Assembly (NCBI RefSeq): GCF_005406225.1
Contig: NZ_NXLY01000012.1
Span: 1-51,521, forward strand
Direction of reading: 5' to 3'
Length of the DNA stretch: 51,521 nucleotides
Source: Campylobacter taeniopygiae
Lineage (GTDB): Bacteria > Campylobacterota > Campylobacteria > Campylobacterales > Campylobacteraceae
The position numbers and the translations under genes are program-made. Of this stretch, positions 42,628-51,521 are shown piece after piece. The notes beneath the pieces are model-generated. The model ran no database searches, was not told where the DNA came from, and was given only the letters and a program-made list of their open reading frames with translations. The first letter of the stretch is position 1; each line of letters starts with the position of its first letter.

Positions 42628-43881
42628 TCAGCCTTGCAAATTTGAAAAATTATATTTTTCTTGCACTTCATATCGGTTTATTAGCAACCATTCTTTAGCT
42701 ATATCTTGATCGCTTTTTATTTTTATTTTATTAAAAAATTGATCATAACCTTCAAAAACACCATCTTTTTGAGTTTCAACTAAAATTTCAAGTGGAACTT
42801 TATTTTTCTTTCTAAATTCATAGTTATTTTTTTCTACGATGTCTTTTAAAAGATTTAATCTTTCTTTAGCCACATCACCACTAACAAGATCTTCTTTCAT
42901 GGTAGCTGAGTGAGTATTGTTTCTAGGACTAAAAATAAAAGCATGTATGTGAGTGAGTGGAAAATTCTTAAAATGATCTAAAGCTTCTTTCCATATAGAT
43001 TCATTTTCTCCAGGATGACCCACTATAAAATCAGTCCCTAGCGCAAAACCTTTACTTGCTATATGATTAAAAAGTTTTAGATCATTATCAGTATGTGAAC
43101 GTCTTCTCATGATGCGTAACATTTTTTCACTTGTGTGTTGCAAAGCGATATGCAAATGCTTCTCAATCCAAGCTTCATCTAAAATTTCTAAAAAGCTTTC
43201 ATCAATTTGTGCTGGTTCTAAACTGCCAAGCCTTATACGCTTTATCCCTGAAATTTTTCCCATTTTTTGCAAAAGTTTTCCTAGTGTTGTGCCATTTTTT
43301 ATACCATAAGATCCTATGTTAGTTCCTGTTAAAACGATTTCAGAATAACCATTTTGTGCAAGAATTTCCACTTGTCTTAAAAGATCTTTTTCTTCTACAC
43401 TTCTTGATTTACCCCTTACACTAGGAATGATACAATACGAACAGGCAAAATCGCATCCTTCTTGAATTTTAACAAAGGCTTTAGTGTGGTTTTCATACTC
43501 GCAAACGATATCTTTATCAATAAAATTTAAATTTCCAAGCTCATAAAAACTTGTTTTTGCGTTTAAAAATTCATTGATTTTATCTTTATTGGACGCTCCT
43601 AGCACTCCAAAAATTTGCTTTTGTTCTAAAAGCTCTTTTCCTTTGCTCACAGCCCCACAACCTGTAAGTATGACTTTAATCCCTTGTTTTTTCATGGTAT
43701 TGATATACGATTTTATCCCGCTATCGGCTCCATTTGTAACCGTGCAAGAATTGACAACTACAATTTGTGCTTCTTTTTCATCATTCGTAATTTCAAAATC
43801 TTTTACATAACGTTTTAAAAGCTCTGTATCATAAATATTTGTTCTACATCCAAAGGTTTTAAAAAAAACTTTTTCTTTCAA
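42628..43881 (-). CDS. mtaB: MtaB-type tRNA methylthiotransferase (radical SAM)
   Basis: A 417-aa MiaB-family enzyme. The auxiliary cluster cysteines are C12 (F-G-C-R-T-N), C46 (N-S-C-T-V-T) and C75 (T-G-C-G-A). The radical-SAM motif C-D-F-A-C-S-Y-C gives C143, C147 and C150. The G-C-R-T-N and Q-E-G-C-D-F-A-C-S-Y-C-I-I-P signatures fit MtaB, which makes ms2t6A at position 37 of ANN-decoding tRNAs, better than MiaB. A C-terminal TRAM region follows. It lies 3 nt after the channel gene. Confidence 0.85.
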   Translation of the reverse strand: MKEKVFFKTFGCRTNIYDTELLKRYVKDFEITNDEKEAQIVVVNSCTVTNGADSGIKSYINTMKKQGIKVILTGCGAVSKGKELLEQKQIFGVLGASNKDKINEFLNAKTSFYELGNLNFIDKDIVCEYENHTKAFVKIQEGCDFACSYCIIPSVRGKSRSVEEKDLLRQVEILAQNGYSEIVLTGTNIGSYGIKNGTTLGKLLQKMGKISGIKRIRLGSLEPAQIDESFLEILDEAWIEKHLHIALQHTSEKMLRIMRRRSHTDNDLKLFNHIASKGFALGTDFIVGHPGENESIWKEALDHFKNFPLTHIHAFIFSPRNNTHSATMKEDLVSGDVAKERLNLLKDIVEKNNYEFRKKNKVPLEILVETQKDGVFEGYDQFFNKIKIKSDQDIAKEWLLINRYEVQEKYNFSNLQG

Positions 43882-43884
43882 TCT

Positions 43885-45435
43885 TTATTCCTTTATGGGA
43901 AAATCTTTAAATTTGTGGTTTAAATCCATTTTATCCACATACAAATTTTGTGCTGGATAAGCGATTTTAATATCGCTGTGTTTTTTAAACTCTTTAATAA
44001 TTTCTTTACTGATTGTGCTTCTAAGCACTAAAGCTGCATAAGAGCTTGTCATATACCAAGCAGAAATTCTCATCCCCCAATGCTCAAAAAATACAAAAAA
44101 TCTAGGTTCTACTTTAGAATTTTTAATGCTGTATTCATCTTTTAAGCGATGCATGTTTTTTCTTGCAAGCTCTGTGTATTTTTTTGAATGATGAGTCACG
44201 ATTTTTTCTACTATTTCTTGTGCTTTTTCGATGTTGCTATCAAAACTTATATTAATATCGATTCCATCAAGGATGGTTTTCATACCATGATGGGTATAAT
44301 TAGCCAATAAATTTGTAAAAACATAATTATTTGGTATAAAGATAATACGGCCACTGCGGCGATTTTTCATATAAGTTTCTAGGGTAAGCTCTTCATAAAG
44401 AGTGATTCTTAAAAAAGAAATATCTATGATATCACCTACATAAGTTGTGTCATTTTGAAAAACTTTAATACGATCACCTACTCTAAAACTACCCCCAAAA
44501 ACGATCACACACCATCCAAGCATAGACATAAACATATCTTTCATGGCAATTGCCAAACCCGCAGAAGCAAATCCTAGTATGGTTACAAGATAGCTTATAT
44601 TTTCTATGTAGGCAAAAAGCAAGATAAGTAAGATGATATTGATATTAATAAAATTGATGATTTTAGTTGCTGTATAGTATCTTTCGCTATCTTTGATGTA
44701 TTTTTTAGCGATATATTTAAGCAAAAATGAAATAGCAATAACAAAAACGATAGAAATGATAATGTTAATCGCTCTTAAGGTTTGGATTTTAATTTCAGAA
44801 CTAACCCTTGAAATTTCCTCATCAATCTTTTTTTCATACACCGAATAAGAAGCACTGATGAAATTTAAAATTTGATCAAATTCTTCTAATTTTTGATCGG
44901 ATTCTTTTAAAGCTTGTATATTTTTAGGACTTGGATCAAAATCAACCAATTCTTTAAGCTCTGAATTTTTCTCCTTGATCTTATCGACTAAATTTTTAAA
45001 CTCGTTAAATTTAGACAAATATTCCTCTTTTTCTCCTTTTATTTTTTTAATATGAGAAAAAGCCCCGATTATGGCTAAAGGATTGGTAAGTTTTGGCAAA
45101 ATTTCAACATGATTTGGAGCGCTGAGAATTTGAGCAAAATTTAAATCTTTGTATTCTTTTAACAAATTAAGCTGTTCTTTTAAATTGCTGATTTTACGTT
45201 TTAATTCTTCTTGTGCGAGTATGTCTGTGGTTTTTTTAAGATCTAAATTTAGAATGAGAATTTCATCATTGATATTTTGATATTTCATAAAATTTTCATA
45301 TCTTACATTCCAAATACTTGCATTAATGATAGTATTTAAAGTGTTGATTTTTTCTTGGATGCCTTTAGCGATCGTGCTATTGGTTTCTGCAAAGGCTATG
45401 GTAAAAAATAAAGCTAGAAAAATGATTTTTTTCAT
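43885..45435 (-). CDS. MscS-family mechanosensitive channel with a long periplasmic part
   Basis: A 516-aa protein. It has a signal peptide ([16 protein letters not shown]), then about 195 residues of periplasmic coiled coil, membrane helices near 220-300, and the MscS pore and beta-domain ([15 protein letters not shown] near 279-293, then [16 protein letters not shown] and I-P-N-N-Y-V-F near 319-368). It releases solutes on hypo-osmotic stress. It overlaps aroB by 4 nt. It corresponds to Cj1007c of C. jejuni. Confidence 0.9.
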   Translation of the reverse strand: MKKIIFLALFFTIAFAETNSTIAKGIQEKINTLNTIINASIWNVRYENFMKYQNINDEILILNLDLKKTTDILAQEELKRKISNLKEQLNLLKEYKDLNFAQILSAPNHVEILPKLTNPLAIIGAFSHIKKIKGEKEEYLSKFNEFKNLVDKIKEKNSELKELVDFDPSPKNIQALKESDQKLEEFDQILNFISASYSVYEKKIDEEISRVSSEIKIQTLRAINIIISIVFVIAISFLLKYIAKKYIKDSERYYTATKIINFININIILLILLFAYIENISYLVTILGFASAGLAIAMKDMFMSMLGWCVIVFGGSFRVGDRIKVFQNDTTYVGDIIDISFLRITLYEELTLETYMKNRRSGRIIFIPNNYVFTNLLANYTHHGMKTILDGIDINISFDSNIEKAQEIVEKIVTHHSKKYTELARKNMHRLKDEYSIKNSKVEPRFFVFFEHWGMRISAWYMTSSYAALVLRSTISKEIIKEFKKHSDIKIAYPAQNLYVDKMDLNHKFKDFPIKE

Positions 45436-46487
45436 GAGAATTCTTTTAAGGTTTTAATGATATCTTTTAGATCAATATCGCTTTTAATCAAGCCTTTGCC
45501 TAAAGAATTGGCAAGAATGAAATTTAATTTTTGATTAAAATTTTTCTTATCCATGAAGAAAGCTTCATAAAAAGCATCGACATTATCGATTTTATAATGC
45601 GTTGGTAGTTTAAATTTTCTTAAAATTCTTTCGATTCTATCACATTCTTTTTCGCTTAAAAGCTTTAAATTTAAGGCTAAACGATTTGCCATATTCATAC
45701 CTATAGCCACAGCTTCACCGTGCAAATATACGCTATAATTGGTTAAATTTTCTATAACATGAGCAAAGGTATGACCATAATTTAAAAGCATTCTAAGATG
45801 GCTTTCTTTTTCATCTTGTTCTACAACTTTAGCCTTAAGCTCTATACTTTTAGCGATAATTTTGGAAAAAATTTCATTTTCACATTTTGCGCTTAAAAAA
45901 GCTTTTTCATCTATACTTTCTATGAAAGCTAGTAAATTTTCATCAAATATCACTGCCATTTTTATAAATTCTGCCATGCCAGCAGCAAGTTCTCTTTCGC
46001 CTAAAGTTCTTAAAAATTCACTCTCACAATACACAGCTTTTGGCTGATAAAAAGTTCCTATAAGATTTTTTCCAAAAGAGTTATTGATTCCAGTTTTTCC
46101 GCCAACAGCAGCATCAACACAGGCTAAAAGCGTCGTAGGGATATTGATAAAATCAATGCCTCTTTTATAAATACTTGCTGCAAATCCTCCCATATCGCTG
46201 ATCACTCCGCCGCCAAAGCTTATTAGGATACTTTTTCTATCAAGCTTGGAATTAAACATTTGATTTAAAATTTCTTCTATGGTGTTTAAGTTTTTATATT
46301 CTTCTCCATCCTTTATCGTAGCGATAAAAATCTCTTTAGCTTTAATTTTATCGAGTAATTTTTTTAGATGAAGTCCTGAAATTTTAGGATTTGAAAGTAT
46401 AAAAACCTTAGTGTCAAATTCTAAATTCTCTAATTCATCGATATAAACTTGATACGCATTTTCTTTTAAATTGACTTTTATTTGCAT
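45432..46487 (-). CDS. aroB: 3-dehydroquinate synthase
   Basis: A 351-aa enzyme of the shikimate pathway that makes 3-dehydroquinate with NAD and zinc. Visible are [42 protein letters not shown] and the metal-binding L-N-Y-G-H-T-F-A-H and H-G-E-A-V-A-I-G-M. Full length. First gene of the four-gene leftward operon ending in the FtsH-like gene. Confidence 0.96.
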   Translation of the reverse strand: MQIKVNLKENAYQVYIDELENLEFDTKVFILSNPKISGLHLKKLLDKIKAKEIFIATIKDGEEYKNLNTIEEILNQMFNSKLDRKSILISFGGGVISDMGGFAASIYKRGIDFINIPTTLLACVDAAVGGKTGINNSFGKNLIGTFYQPKAVYCESEFLRTLGERELAAGMAEFIKMAVIFDENLLAFIESIDEKAFLSAKCENEIFSKIIAKSIELKAKVVEQDEKESHLRMLLNYGHTFAHVIENLTNYSVYLHGEAVAIGMNMANRLALNLKLLSEKECDRIERILRKFKLPTHYKIDNVDAFYEAFFMDKKNFNQKLNFILANSLGKGLIKSDIDLKDIIKTLKEFS

Positions 46488-46555
46488 TTTTTCACTTTTG
46501 TTTTAATCTTAAATCTATTTTATCAAATTAGGACTAATTATTGCTTAAAATTGCT

Positions 46556-47944
46556 TTATTCAACCGGTATAAAAAGCTGATAATTTTGCTTCATTTTAGC
46601 ATAATGTCTGTTTAAATTTGTACTTAAACTTTTACTAAAATTTCCGCCCAAAAGCTCTTTTTCAAAACTTACAAATTGCAATAAATCATTGCGGTATTGT
46701 AAATTTAAAAGCGGATTATCGTCTCTTTTGTGAATGATTTGAATATTTTTATCATAAAGTTTAGATAAACTGCTAAAATACTCTTTCATATCGCTGATAT
46801 TTTGAGAATTAGGATTGTAATAATAAAGCGTTAGATTAAAATCAAGCTGTTTGCTAAAATCAGTGATCACATTGGCATTATTTTCAAGTTCGCTTTCATT
46901 AGCACTTAAAATCACCGATTCTTTTAAGTTTTTAAATTCACACTCTCCTATTTTTAGTATAGGAATTTTTAAATCAAAAAATTTCTTTTTCTCTTTTTGA
47001 AAATGTTTATAATCTGTAATGAGCATCCCTATATCGTTATTTTGCAAAAAAGCATCTAAATGGGTAAAATCTGTATTAAAATAATCAAAAAACACCCCTT
47101 CTTTTTCATAAAATAATTCTTTTAATTTATGAAATATAGGACTCATTTTAGGATTTATCACTCTTATAAAACTTTTCTTTGCATTGCTTTTTTCTTCAAG
47201 ATATAAGGTTGTATTGATCAAATTCTCTTGAGTTTTTTCACTCATATTTTTCATATCAATAAGGGTAAAAATATTACTTCCAAAAGGAATAGGAAACTGC
47301 CCTGCTTTATCTCTGATATTGTGAAAAATAGTTTGAAGAACAACAGGATCTCCTACGATTAAAATGCTATCATTAGGTTCTAAAACAAAGCTAGGTTTCA
47401 CAAAATAAATTTTTGAATTTCTATAAATCAATACTATACGCCATCTTTTTTGTTGAATAGATCTAATATGTCTGTAGGCAAAAATAGATCCTGAAGGAAT
47501 TTTCACCTCCATAATCTCCCCTTCTCCGAGTCCTACGTATTGGGCAGTAAGAGCGATATCTGGAAAAAAATTCATTAATCTACGACTCAAAGTCATTCTC
47601 GCATCGATTAAATTTACATGAGAATCGCTGATGCTTAATCCCCAAAAATCCATAATTTCAATTTCTAAATTTATATCTAATAAACGCAAAGCCTCATAAG
47701 TTTTTTTCGCCTCAAATTCATCTTGCATGTAAATAAAAGCTTGTTTAAAGTTTTTACCCATGATCGTTTCAAGACGTGCTGTACTGGTAGGATCAAAACG
47801 ATATAATTCTAAAGAATCACTCTTTATATTAAGTTCTTCTTGGCAAACGATAGTGAAAAAATACCCTAAACCTTTTTCAAAACAAAGCCTTTCTAAGAAA
47901 TGCTTTGCTAAAATTCCATCAATTATAATTAAAATATGATTCAT
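46556..47944 (-). CDS. TrkA/RCK-like potassium-uptake regulator type protein (COG3400-like)
   Basis: A 462-aa cytoplasmic protein with two nucleotide-binding-like halves and an RCK_C-like domain at about 150-220 ([21 protein letters not shown]). The N-terminus [13 protein letters not shown] lacks the full glycine-rich GxGxxG of true TrkA. Start at 47944 has GGAG 9 nt upstream, in the 33-nt gap opposite tgt; the ATG at 47959 is rejected because it overlaps the tgt leader and lacks a ribosome site. It lies 68 nt before aroB. A role in K+ transport control is inferred from the fold only. Confidence 0.7.
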   Translation of the reverse strand: MNHILIIIDGILAKHFLERLCFEKGLGYFFTIVCQEELNIKSDSLELYRFDPTSTARLETIMGKNFKQAFIYMQDEFEAKKTYEALRLLDINLEIEIMDFWGLSISDSHVNLIDARMTLSRRLMNFFPDIALTAQYVGLGEGEIMEVKIPSGSIFAYRHIRSIQQKRWRIVLIYRNSKIYFVKPSFVLEPNDSILIVGDPVVLQTIFHNIRDKAGQFPIPFGSNIFTLIDMKNMSEKTQENLINTTLYLEEKSNAKKSFIRVINPKMSPIFHKLKELFYEKEGVFFDYFNTDFTHLDAFLQNNDIGMLITDYKHFQKEKKKFFDLKIPILKIGECEFKNLKESVILSANESELENNANVITDFSKQLDFNLTLYYYNPNSQNISDMKEYFSSLSKLYDKNIQIIHKRDDNPLLNLQYRNDLLQFVSFEKELLGGNFSKSLSTNLNRHYAKMKQNYQLFIPVE

Positions 47945-47977
47945 TGTGTTTATCTCCAAAAAAAGGAATTATATCAA

Positions 47978-49108
47978 ATGGAATTTAAATTAAAGTATAA
48001 AGATGGCGCGGCTAGAGTATGTGAAATCACTACAGCACATAGCACCTTTGAAACTCCTATTTTTATGCCTGTTGGAACAGTGGGTGCGGTTAAAAGCCTT
48101 GATGCTAACGATCTTAAAAAAGAACTCGATGCAAAAATCATTCTTGCTAATACTTATCATATGTATTTGCGTCCTGGTTTGGAGGTGATTAGAAATTTTA
48201 AAGGCTTGCATGGTTTTACCCAATTTGATAGAAGTTTTTTAACCGATAGTGGTGGTTTTCAAGCTTTTTCTTTAAGTAAAAATTCAAAACATTTTAATGA
48301 AGGTATAGAATTTAAAAGTCATATTGATGGAAGCAAGCATCTTTTTACCCCTAAAAGTGTTTTGGATATCCAATATACTTTTAAATCAGATATTATGATG
48401 ATCTTAGATGATCTAGTTGCCCTACCTGCAACCAAAGAAAGGGTTAAAATTTCTGTTGATAGGACTATTTTATGGGCAAAAGAAGCCATAGAATATCATA
48501 AAAAAATGCAAAAACAAAACATAGGTTTAGATCAAAATATTTTTGGAATCATCCAAGGCGGAACTGATTATGAAGAAAGAAAACGTTGCGCCTTAGCTTT
48601 AAATGAAATGGAATTTGATGGACTAGCTATAGGAGGGCTTAGCGTCGGAGAGGAAAATGCTCTCATGTATGAAACTGTAGAGAATTTAAATCCTTTTTTA
48701 GATGAAAATCGTCCTAGATATTTAATGGGCGTTGGCACCCCTGAAGATCTAGTAGAAAATGTTGCACGTGGGGTGGATATGTTTGATTGTGTTATGCCAA
48801 CAAGAAATGCTAGAAATGGAACTTTTTTCACTAGCTTTGGCAAATTTAATATCAAAAAAGCAGAATTTATCAACGATCACGATCCTATAGATAAAACTTG
48901 TCAATGCTACACTTGCCGCACCTTCTCACGTGCTTATTTAAATCATCTTTTTAAAGCTAAGGAGCTAACTTTTTTTCGCTTAGCGAGTTTGCATAATTTG
49001 CATTATTATCTTGATTTGGTAAAACAAATGAGAGAGGCGATTCAAAAAAACGAATTTAATAAATTTAGAAAAGATTTTTATTCTAAAAGGTTAAACAATG
49101 CAGTATGA
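47978..49108 (+). CDS. tgt: tRNA-guanine transglycosylase
   Basis: A 376-aa enzyme that swaps guanine-34 for preQ1 in tRNAs with GUN anticodons. It shows [39 protein letters not shown], and the zinc site C-Q-C-Y-T-C-R-x27-H near 318-350. Start at 47978 has AAAAGGA 11 nt upstream; an earlier ATG at 47936 would add residues overlapping the divergent gene. TATAAT at 47924-47929 is a possible -10 box, inside the neighbour's coding region. Confidence 0.96.
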   Translation: MEFKLKYKDGAARVCEITTAHSTFETPIFMPVGTVGAVKSLDANDLKKELDAKIILANTYHMYLRPGLEVIRNFKGLHGFTQFDRSFLTDSGGFQAFSLSKNSKHFNEGIEFKSHIDGSKHLFTPKSVLDIQYTFKSDIMMILDDLVALPATKERVKISVDRTILWAKEAIEYHKKMQKQNIGLDQNIFGIIQGGTDYEERKRCALALNEMEFDGLAIGGLSVGEENALMYETVENLNPFLDENRPRYLMGVGTPEDLVENVARGVDMFDCVMPTRNARNGTFFTSFGKFNIKKAEFINDHDPIDKTCQCYTCRTFSRAYLNHLFKAKELTFFRLASLHNLHYYLDLVKQMREAIQKNEFNKFRKDFYSKRLNNAV

Positions 49109-49874
49109 TGATAATTTAGCTAAATTTTTAAGTAAAAATTCCAACACTTTATATATGGATTTTCTAGGGCAAAAAATTTTAATTTTATCCTCATTAAACT
49201 CCAAAACAGATAAAGAAAAGATTCATGTTTTTGGATTTGAGGAAGAATATATTTTCAAGTTAGAAAATACAGAATTTAAAATTTTCAACCTTAATGATTT
49301 TCTAAACATTATCCGTGCTAACTTGGATGAATATAAAGCGATGAATACGCATTTTGAAAATATTATAGAGCATAAAGAAAATATCCTTTTAAAGGGCAAT
49401 TTGATTAAAAATTTTTTTAAAAAAAGTTTCATTTTAAAGCAAAAAATAAATAAAAATTTAAAAAACCTTTCTCTATTTAATGAAGCTTTAAATTTACTTG
49501 CTGAATCAAGTCCGCACAAAAAAGCCTTAAGACCATTGATTTTTGGCGCTAATATAGCTTTGAAAAATAGCAAAGAAATTCTAACAAGACTTAACGAATT
49601 ACATTTATTTATAAATGCGATCAAAAATGAAAGGATTAATCAAAGTTTATATTTTTTAAGCGTCCTTTCTGCGATATTTTTACCTCTAAATTTAATCGTA
49701 GGTTTTTTTGGAATGAATACGAATGGGTTATTTTTAAACGGCAATAAAAATGCTACTTGGTATATTTTTACACTTATATGCTTGATTTTAGTTCTTGGAC
49801 TTATTGTTTATTATAAAAAAAGAAAAAAAGAATTGGAATTTGATGATAAAATTACTAAAAAATCAAACAAATAA
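49098..49874 (+). CDS. CorA-like divalent cation transporter
   Basis: A 258-aa protein. The CorA hallmark F-F-G-M-N-T lies near 206-211 between two C-terminal membrane helices (about 183-203 and 218-240), and the end is basic. Before it is a long helical part. It is short for CorA (about 316-350), because the N-terminal cytoplasmic domain is reduced. The family moves Mg2+, Co2+ or Ni2+. It starts 11 nt inside the end of tgt with AAAAGG upstream and matches the Cj1011 position. Confidence 0.82.
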   Translation: MQYDDNLAKFLSKNSNTLYMDFLGQKILILSSLNSKTDKEKIHVFGFEEEYIFKLENTEFKIFNLNDFLNIIRANLDEYKAMNTHFENIIEHKENILLKGNLIKNFFKKSFILKQKINKNLKNLSLFNEALNLLAESSPHKKALRPLIFGANIALKNSKEILTRLNELHLFINAIKNERINQSLYFLSVLSAIFLPLNLIVGFFGMNTNGLFLNGNKNATWYIFTLICLILVLGLIVYYKKRKKELEFDDKITKKSNK

Positions 49875-49896
49875 CCTATTTTTAAGAAAAATATTA

Positions 49897-49902
49897 TATA
49901 AT
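49897..49902 (+). promoter_or_regulatory. -10 box of the tRNA-Arg gene
   Basis: TATAAT at 49897-49902, in the AT-rich gap after the CorA-like gene, 16 nt before the first base of the tRNA. Confidence 0.65.
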
Positions 49903-49917
49903 AGCGTCTTTAAAAAT

Positions 49918-49994
49918 GCGCTCATAGCTCAGCTGGATAGAGCATTTGATTGCGGTTCAAAAGGCCAGAGGTTCGAATCCTCTTGAGCGCACCA
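49918..49994 (+). tRNA. tRNA-Arg, anticodon GCG
   Basis: A 77-nt cloverleaf. The acceptor stem is GCGCTCA/TGAGCGC, the D arm GCTC...GAGC, and the anticodon stem TTTGA/TCAAA with loop TTGCGGT. The T arm is AGAGG-TTCGAAT-CCTCT and CCA is encoded. The anticodon at 49952-49954 is GCG, reading the arginine codon CGC (and CGU by wobble). Most bacteria use an inosine-modified ACG tRNA for this box. Accessory genes begin immediately downstream, consistent with use of the 3' end as an integration site. Confidence 0.93.
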
Positions 49995-50113
49995 TTAAAC
50001 TTCAAAAACATTCATTTAGATTTATCATAAAAAATTAAGCTTTTCATCTTTTAAAATCATTTTAGTTTATGTATTTTTTATAAAATATATAAATTTAAAA
50101 TTAAGGTTCAATT

Positions 50114-50566
50114 ATGACAACTCTAGGAGATTATATTTTTAGTTGCCTATGGACTGCATTCATCGTTTGTGTCTCATTTCCTCAAGAAATTTTAAAAGGC
50201 TTAGCACCTTTTATCATTGCTTTATTTTTTCCTAAGATCAGGCAAATTTTATCCAAAGAAAAAAGTATTATCTATTGGTTTTTTTATGGAATTATTTGCT
50301 GTGTTAGCACCGGAATCATTTTTTCAATTGCAATATCTTATGATAATATTCATTTAAAAGCTGAACTTGATTTTATATTTTTTGCAACCTTAATTTTTAA
50401 TATCTGCTCTCTTATTTATCTTTTAATATTTAAAATTTTTATTTTAAAAAAGCATAAAATTCCTTTAGTGAAAAAAGAGAAGTATTATTTACTTGGTTTA
50501 AATTTATTATTTTTCTTATTGTTTTATATAATATGCAAATTAATTGCAGTATTTAAATATCTTTAA
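50114..50566 (+). CDS. small four-helix membrane protein of unknown function
   Basis: A 150-aa protein with about four hydrophobic segments (near 10-42, 52-75, 87-110 and 124-145) and Lys-rich loops (K-K-H-K-I-P-L-V-K-K). It has TATAAA at 50079-50084 as a likely -10 box and AAGG upstream of the ATG. It follows the tRNA by 119 bp and precedes an LprI-type gene by 20 bp, so the two may share a transcript. It resembles no family I know. Membrane immunity-like proteins have this size and build, but that is only an idea. Confidence 0.65.
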   Translation: MTTLGDYIFSCLWTAFIVCVSFPQEILKGLAPFIIALFFPKIRQILSKEKSIIYWFFYGIICCVSTGIIFSIAISYDNIHLKAELDFIFFATLIFNICSLIYLLIFKIFILKKHKIPLVKKEKYYLLGLNLLFFLLFYIICKLIAVFKYL

Positions 50567-50586
50567 TAACATTTAAAGGAGTATCC

Positions 50587-51336
50587 ATGCAAAAGTTTTT
50601 AATAGTTTTAGGATTGTGTTTGGTTTTAGGCATTAGTGCTAATGCCCAATCTCTAAGTGAAGCTAAACCTAGTTTTGATTGTGCTAAAGCAAAAAGCAAT
50701 GTTGAAAAGATGATATGCAATGATAAAAGCGGGGAGTTGCAAAAACTTGATAGACTATATTCTAAACTCTATTTTTCAATATTAAAGAATATCCCAAAAG
50801 ATACAAAAGAAGGGCAAAATGTAAGAGAAAGCCTAAAAGAATTTAATTACTCTGTTATGGGCTATAGAAATGCATTTCAATGCTATTTTGTTGCACCATT
50901 TGAGACAAGAAAACAAGAAGACTTTCAGCTATATTCTAATTATTGTATAAAGCAAATTTATTTAGAAGCGATTGCTACTTTAGCATTTAAAATGATAGAT
51001 AGTGAAGCTAATAGGGAAAAATGGGGCTTTAATAAAAGAATGGAAGATTTTATTGTCCCCATTGAAAACCCTAATGGAGCCTACGATATGGATATAGAGT
51101 TTTTACCCGATTATAATCTATTTAATAAATTTTTTGAAAATACTACTAAAAGCATTATTATAGATTTTATGACTTATGATATTATGCAATGGAATTACTT
51201 TCTTGTAGATGTTCGGATTAATGAAGCAAATGCAGATTTATTTGATGAAGCGGTAGAAAAATATAAAATATACTATGAGAAACTCTATCAAGCCTTTACA
51301 AAAGATAAAAAACTCGATAAATTAATAGGAAGCTAA
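50587..51336 (+). CDS. secreted LprI-family (DUF1311) protein
   Basis: A 249-aa protein with the shared signal peptide (M-Q-K-F-L-I-V-L to A-N-A at 20) and the LprI/DUF1311 start (D-C-A-K-A-K, V-E-K-M-I-C-N-D, L-D-R-L-Y-S-K-L-Y). Bases 50655-50733 are identical to 193-271 of the gene at 125; after K-S-G the two proteins differ wholly. The body is Tyr/Phe-rich with cysteines at Q-C-Y and Y-C-I and probably lies in the periplasm. AAAGGAG stands 8 nt before the ATG. The spacer after its stop is copied at the left end of the window. Confidence 0.8.
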   Translation: MQKFLIVLGLCLVLGISANAQSLSEAKPSFDCAKAKSNVEKMICNDKSGELQKLDRLYSKLYFSILKNIPKDTKEGQNVRESLKEFNYSVMGYRNAFQCYFVAPFETRKQEDFQLYSNYCIKQIYLEAIATLAFKMIDSEANREKWGFNKRMEDFIVPIENPNGAYDMDIEFLPDYNLFNKFFENTTKSIIIDFMTYDIMQWNYFLVDVRINEANADLFDEAVEKYKIYYEKLYQAFTKDKKLDKLIGS

Positions 51337-51390
51337 ATGCCAATTAAGACAACAAATTTAAGCTATGAGGGGTTTAAAACCTACAAATAA
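51337..51390 (+). CDS. conserved 17-codon ORF following an LprI-type gene
   Basis: Identical to the ORF at 44-97. Its ATG directly follows the TAA of the gene at 50587 (TAA-ATG), the layout of translational coupling. It encodes 17 residues beginning M-P-I-K-T-T-N-L. It could be a small peptide, or the preserved start of a lost partner gene. Confidence 0.25.
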   Translation: MPIKTTNLSYEGFKTYK

Positions 51391-51417
51391 AACTAATTTC
51401 TATTTAAAAGGAGTTTT

Positions 51418-51521
51418 ATGCGAAAGTTTTTAATAATTTTAGGATTGTGTTTAATGTTAGGTATTGGTGCTAATGCCCAATCTCCAAGTGAAGCTAAACC
51501 TAGTTTTGATTGTGCTAAAGC
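51418..51521 (+). CDS. 5' end of another LprI-type secreted protein gene
   Basis: The first 34 codons are present. It carries the same signal peptide as the gene at 125 except codon 2 (Arg in place of Gln) and reaches the D-C-A-K-A start of the LprI domain before the window ends. The ribosome site is AAAAGGAG, as in the gene at 1249. Its body cannot be seen. Confidence 0.75.
   Translation, partial: MRKFLIILGLCLMLGIGANAQSPSEAKPSFDCAK

Larger units (their letters stand above)
51327..51521 (+). repeat. right copy of the 195-bp direct repeat, cut by the window end
   Basis: Aligns without gaps to 34-228. It covers the last codons of the gene at 50587, the spacer, the ribosome site (AAAAGGAG, different from the left copy) and the first 34 codons of the next LprI-type gene. 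It continues to the last base, so its real extent is unknown. Confidence 0.9.

Noticed and set aside
1..51521. Phase-variable long G tracts
   Set aside because: Reading by eye I saw no run of eight or more G or C; only A/T runs are present.

Overview
The window is AT-rich chromosomal DNA of a Campylobacter, in the C. jejuni/C. coli group. The evidence is the codon and base usage, the napA-G-H-B-L-D nitrate reductase operon without napC, a CiaD homologue, the linkage metNIQ-flgA-ubiX-coaD-tmk-hisS-speA-aspB, and an hrcA-grpE-dnaK operon behind a CIRCE element. Several proteins differ from the C. jejuni versions I remember, and C. coli is my guess, but I cannot settle the species by reading.

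Left accessory zone (1-10.9 kb). It opens with secreted LprI-type (DUF1311) and small cysteine-containing proteins, one broken by a stop codon in its signal peptide. A leftward three-gene operon follows: a 492-aa helical repeat protein without a signal peptide, a small protein with a twin-arginine/membrane N-terminus, and a lipoprotein. Next come a frameshifted membrane-protein gene, a 1170-aa fused MFS/acyltransferase/acyl-ACP synthetase (Aas-like), and a BspA-like (DUF285) protein with perfect-period 75-bp repeats.

Core block 1 (11-40.8 kb). Leftward: cca, ciaD, a small TPR-like gene, a LysE-type exporter and the nap operon, tpx (with a candidate operator), and a UvrD-like helicase. Rightward: a periplasmic protein, valS, methionine import (metN, metI, metQ), flgA, ubiX, coaD, tmk, hisS, speA and aspB, many with 4-nt overlaps. 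Leftward again: a cupin-like protein, a metallo-beta-lactamase-fold hydrolase, a short hsdM remnant, and the heat-shock operon hrcA-grpE-dnaK.

Core block 2 (41-50 kb). The leftward operon aroB, mscS-type channel, mtaB and a protease-dead FtsH paralogue is preceded by a TrkA/RCK-like protein. Divergent from that are tgt and a CorA-like gene, then a tRNA-Arg gene with anticodon GCG.

Right accessory zone (50-51.5 kb). Directly after the tRNA are a small membrane protein and two more LprI-type genes, the last cut by the window end. Bases 34-228 and 51327-51521 align without gaps as a direct repeat, so the same gene-start cassette occurs at both ends. At least four genes share the cassette (ribosome site plus signal peptide) while their bodies differ. 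This modular, recombining secreted-protein family, together with the effector/immunity-like operon at 2.4-4.7 kb, is the best candidate here for an undescribed system. No type VI secretion structural genes lie in the window.
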